Assembly: GCF_003583765.1 (NCBI RefSeq)
Contig: NZ_QXQA01000002.1
Span: 310,001-374,000, forward strand
Source of the DNA: Paenibacillus nanensis
GTDB taxonomy: Bacteria; Bacillota; Bacilli; Paenibacillales; Paenibacillaceae
Direction: 5' to 3'
Length of the DNA: 64,000 bases
Notes under the pieces: generated by a model
Databases searched by the model: none
The model's input: only the letters and a program-made list of their open reading frames with translations
What the model was told of the DNA's origin: nothing
Part shown: piece by piece, positions 61,316 through 64,000 of the stretch
How the letters are laid out: each line of letters starts with the position of its first letter
How positions within the stretch are numbered: the stretch's first letter is position 1
Program-made: the position numbers and the translations under genes

Positions 61316-61336
61316 GCATGCATCAAAATGTTCTAT
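61316..61336. repeat. 21-bp repeat, copy 2
   Basis: Identical to 57031-57051. It begins 6 nt after the aminopeptidase stop at 61343 on the minus strand. Confidence 0.85.
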
Positions 61337-61342
61337 TCGGGA

Positions 61343-62584
61343 CTACTCCGCCCAGTTCCCCTTCCGGAACACCGGCTCGATTGTGCCGTCGGGAAGCTCG
61401 CCGTCGATGTCGAGCTCCGCGCTGCCGACCATAAAGTCGACATGGGTCAAGCTGACGTTCGCGCCGCGAGCGACCAGCTCATCGTTCGTCAGCTTGGTGC
61501 CGCCCTCGAGATTAACCGGGTACGCGCTGCCGAGCGCAAAATGGCAGGAGGCGTTCTCGTCGATTCCCGTGTTGTAGAAAATCCGGTTCAGGTTCGAGAT
61601 CGGCGAGTTATGCGGGACAAGCGCAATTTCGCCGAGACGGGACGCTCCTTCATCCGTTTCGAGAAGCGTCGTTAAATGCTCGCGGCCGGATTCGGCGTCA
61701 AATGCGGTCACTTTGCCGTTTTCGAACGTCATCGTGATGCCTTCCACAAGCCTGCCGTTCAGGTTCAGCGGCATCGTGCTTTTTACGGTGCCGTTTACGC
61801 CCGTCCGATGCGGCATCGTATACACTTCCTCCGTCGGCATGTTCGCGACGAAATAAACGCCTTTCTCGTTCTCCCCGCCGCCGCCGCGCCAAATATGCCC
61901 TTCGGGCAGCTCTACGCGAAGGTCTGTGCCGGGCGCGCGGTAATGAAGGCTTTTATAGGATTTGGCATTCAGCCGGTCCTGCCAAGTTTTGAGCTTGGCG
62001 ATATGGTCGCGCCAAGCGGCCACCGGATCGTCCTTATCGACGCGCACCATTTTAAAGATCGCCTCCCACATTGCGTCGATCCGCTGCTCGGCAGGCAAAT
62101 CCGCGAATACCTTATCGGCCCAAGCGCGGGTCGGCGCTTTAATAAGCGACCAGCTGATTCGGCTGTTACGCGTATATACGGAATATTCCTTGCGCGCGAC
62201 AGCGGCGGCCTTAACCGCTCTCGACACTTTGGCCGAATCGATGCCGCGGAACAGTTCCGGATTCGGCACTTTTATATGTAGAATGGCGCCGCCTTCTTCG
62301 GCGAAATGAACCATGCTGTCCGCCAGCCATTGCGGGTAATAGTCGAACGTATCGTCCGCCGCCTTCTCGTACCGGATGCGCGTTACTTCCTCATCATCCC
62401 ACTCGACGATGACGTATTTGGCTCCCGCCTCATAGGCCTTCGCAACGATTAAACGCGTCAGCTCCGCCGTCTCGATCGGGGCGTGAACGATCAGCACCTG
62501 TCCTTTCTGTATGTTAACGCCTACCTTTACAACGAGCTCCGCGTATTTGTTTAACATGACTTGAAAGCTATCCACATGAGCCAC
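61343..62584 (-). CDS. M29-family aminopeptidase (AmpS/AmpT type)
   Basis: 413 aa, ATG at 62584 behind AAGGAAGTGG. M29 thermophilic-aminopeptidase features: KYAELVVKVGVNIQKGQVLIVH at the N-terminus, ELPEGHIWRGG, EVYTMPHRTGVNG with metal-site residues, and the C-terminal LTHVDFMVGSAELDIDG motif. Metal-dependent cytoplasmic exopeptidase of normal length for peptide turnover. Divergent from the Fe-S-type regulator gene. Confidence 0.93.
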   Translation of the reverse strand: MAHVDSFQVMLNKYAELVVKVGVNIQKGQVLIVHAPIETAELTRLIVAKAYEAGAKYVIVEWDDEEVTRIRYEKAADDTFDYYPQWLADSMVHFAEEGGAILHIKVPNPELFRGIDSAKVSRAVKAAAVARKEYSVYTRNSRISWSLIKAPTRAWADKVFADLPAEQRIDAMWEAIFKMVRVDKDDPVAAWRDHIAKLKTWQDRLNAKSYKSLHYRAPGTDLRVELPEGHIWRGGGGENEKGVYFVANMPTEEVYTMPHRTGVNGTVKSTMPLNLNGRLVEGITMTFENGKVTAFDAESGREHLTTLLETDEGASRLGEIALVPHNSPISNLNRIFYNTGIDENASCHFALGSAYPVNLEGGTKLTNDELVARGANVSLTHVDFMVGSAELDIDGELPDGTIEPVFRKGNWAE

Positions 62585-62663
62585 TTCCTTTTCTAAAGAT
62601 AACCTTCATTATAAACCTCTGCCCGGCAACCGGAAAGATCGAACCCGCGCTGACAATATTTTT

Positions 62664-62679
62664 TATACAAAATCGTATA
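62664..62679. promoter_or_regulatory. Inverted repeat TATAC-N6-GTATA in divergent region
   Basis: A 16-bp interrupted palindrome between the aminopeptidase gene (-) and the regulator gene (+). A second AT-rich stretch at 62697-62727 holds a TATAAT (-10 type) close to the regulator start. It could be the binding site of the adjacent regulator; inferred. Confidence 0.45.
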
Positions 62680-62777
62680 ATAAGTTGCCCTTTTTTATAT
62701 ACATAGATTCACTTTTTCTATATAATATTGCTTATGTCTAAAATACCAGCTTCCAGCCTGATCGGGGGTGAAGTCAA

Positions 62778-63428
62778 ATGAGAGACGATTTGGATCTGAC
62801 GACTCGCGAGCAAATCGTTCGGATGCTCAAAACAAACGGCGAATTAAGCGCTAAAGCGATAACGGAGCAGCTTGGCATAACCGGGATGGCTGTCCGCAGG
62901 CATTTGGCCGTACTAGAGAAAGAAGAGTTGATCGCGTACACAACGGTACGGCAGGCGATGGGACGCCCGACGGCGGTCTATCAATTGACGGAGAAAGCGG
63001 AAGTGCTGTTCCCGAGGCAGTATCACGCAGTCGCCCTAGATTTACTGTCAGAGCTGAAAAACGAAGCCGGCGAGGAAGCGGTCAATCACTTATTTGATCT
63101 TCGGCAAGCTTCTATGCTGAAGCGTTACCGTCCCGAATTAGAGCATCAAGCCTTCGAACAACAAATCGCCGCATTAGCCGGCATTCAAACCCGTAACGGA
63201 TATATGGCGTCATGGAGCAAATCGGCCGATGATGAATATGAGCTTACGGAATATAACTGTCCAATTTACCAAGTCGCGAGCCGTTATAAGCATGCCTGCG
63301 CTTGCGAGCTCCGGCTCTTTCAAACATTGCTGGACGCGGACGTGGAACGAGTCGAATGCTTGGCGGAAGAAGGACGGAAATGCGTTTACCGCATCAAGCC
63401 AATCCGAAAAATGAATAAATCGAAATAA
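62778..63428 (+). CDS. Winged-helix regulator with SufR-type Fe-S cysteine triad
   Basis: 216 aa, ATG at 62778 behind GGGGGTG. N-terminal DeoR/ArsR-like winged helix (TTREQIVRMLKTNGELSAK, AITEQLGITGMAVRRHLAVLEKEELI, GRPTAVYQLTEKAEVLFP). The C-terminal domain has Cys161, Cys174, Cys176, Cys194 and Cys202. The spacing C161-X12-C174-X27-C202 matches the [4Fe-4S] cysteine triad of SufR repressors as I recall them. It may thus sense iron-sulfur status or oxygen. No suf gene is near; the next gene, 12 nt downstream, is trhO, an oxygen-dependent tRNA hydroxylase. It is most likely the regulator of trhO and perhaps of itself. Confidence 0.8.
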   Translation: MRDDLDLTTREQIVRMLKTNGELSAKAITEQLGITGMAVRRHLAVLEKEELIAYTTVRQAMGRPTAVYQLTEKAEVLFPRQYHAVALDLLSELKNEAGEEAVNHLFDLRQASMLKRYRPELEHQAFEQQIAALAGIQTRNGYMASWSKSADDEYELTEYNCPIYQVASRYKHACACELRLFQTLLDADVERVECLAEEGRKCVYRIKPIRKMNKSK

Positions 63429-63440
63429 GGAGCGCACAAC

Positions 63441-64000
63441 ATGGAGAACCTAACAACAAAGCCTTACCGTATTCTCTTATACTATAAATATGTGACGATC
63501 GCCGATTACGAAGCCTTTGCGGCGGATCATCTGGCTTACTGCAAAGAGCTCGGGGTCAAAGGACGCATTCTGATCGCGGAAGAAGGCATCAACGGAACGT
63601 TGTCAGGCACAATCGAGCAAACCGACGCTTATATCGCTCACATGCGCAGCAACCCTTTGTTTGCCGATATGGTCTTCAAAATCGACGATGCCGACGGTCA
63701 TGCGTTCAAAAAATTATTTGTCCGTCCGAAAAAAGAGCTTGTCACTTTACGTTATGATACCCCGCTCGACCCGAATGTCATTAGCGGCAAGCGGCTGACC
63801 CCGGAGCAATTTTATGAACAGCTGCAGCGCGACGATGTCATTGTTATTGACGGCAGAAACGATTACGAATACGATCTCGGCCATTTCCGCAACGCCATTC
63901 GCCCTACCGTCGAGTCGTTCCGCGAGTTCCCGGAATGGATTCGGAAAAACTTGCAGGACGTAAAAGATAAAACGATCCTCACTTATTGCACAGGCGGCAT
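63441..64000 (+). CDS. trhO: tRNA U34 hydroxylase TrhO, N-terminal part (truncated by window edge)
   Basis: 186 complete codons, ATG at 63441 behind AAGGAG. N-terminal acylphosphatase-like domain ([36 protein letters not shown]) and rhodanese domain ([20 protein letters not shown]). The catalytic Cys appears in LTYCTGGI at the very end of the window. Family knowledge: TrhO catalyses prephenate-independent, oxygen-dependent 5-hydroxylation of uridine 34 in tRNA. Probably co-transcribed with the regulator 12 nt upstream. Confidence 0.93.
   Translation, partial: MENLTTKPYRILLYYKYVTIADYEAFAADHLAYCKELGVKGRILIAEEGINGTLSGTIEQTDAYIAHMRSNPLFADMVFKIDDADGHAFKKLFVRPKKELVTLRYDTPLDPNVISGKRLTPEQFYEQLQRDDVIVIDGRNDYEYDLGHFRNAIRPTVESFREFPEWIRKNLQDVKDKTILTYCTGG

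Overview
The window looks like chromosomal DNA of a Paenibacillaceae-type Firmicute (Paenibacillus, Cohnella or a close relative). The evidence is moderately high GC with strong AGGAGG-type ribosome sites, TTG and GTG starts, four carbohydrate ABC importer loci with lipoprotein binding proteins but no dedicated ATPase, and three YesM/YesN-type two-component pairs. No rRNA, tRNA, phage or insertion sequence was found. Most of the first 38 kb and 52.8-61.2 kb is plant-polysaccharide or glycan scavenging DNA.

Layout: (1) 1-12.6 kb, minus strand: YesM-type kinase, YesN-type regulator, LplA/B/C-type importer, two GH3 glycosidases and a truncated GH20-like gene. (2) 12.8-22.5 kb, minus strand: binding protein, two permeases, membrane-anchored GH43, a second binding protein placed just before a kinase, then a response regulator. 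(3) 22.7-28.9 kb: ArsR-type HTH fused to a putative beta-sandwich domain (+), GH2 (-), then Gfo/Idh dehydrogenase, AraC regulator and Gfo/Idh dehydrogenase (+). (4) 28.9-38.8 kb, minus strand: binding protein, two permeases, multidomain GH43 and a second GH2, with two tandem AraR-like GntR/LacI repressors upstream. (5) 39-41.1 kb: LysE exporter and APC amino-acid permease. (6) 41.1-46.9 kb, minus strand: an asparagine-synthetase-like lasso-peptide cyclase, a 51-codon lasso precursor that is easily missed, a terminator, an ABC-2 exporter and a DesK/DesR-like two-component pair. (7) 47-52.8 kb: housekeeping genes (ThpR, glycerate kinase, transketolase, LysR) and a 16-copy 51-bp tandem array. (8) 52.8-61.2 kb, minus strand: kinase, regulator, binding protein, two permeases and an FAD-dependent oxidoreductase with a discoidin-like tail. 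(9) 61.3-64 kb: M29 aminopeptidase, a regulator with a SufR-type cysteine triad, and a truncated trhO.

The most notable system is the lasso peptide locus. The precursor has a Bacillales-type leader (W-x-x-P-x-L-E motif, Thr at -2). Its predicted 28-residue core has Gly1, Asp9 as the only possible ring acceptor at positions 7-9, and cysteines at 6 and 21. That is the layout of class III lasso peptides such as BI-32169. The RRE (B1), leader peptidase (B2) and kinase genes normally found in such clusters are absent from this window, and the cyclase gene precedes the precursor gene.

In all four sugar importer loci the binding-protein gene is followed by a stem-loop before the permease genes. This suggests a common way to make more binding protein than membrane subunits. 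Sugar uptake is probably controlled by the kinase/regulator pairs, AraC, ArsR-like and AraR-like proteins, and in one case by CcpA (cre-like site at 36.5 kb).
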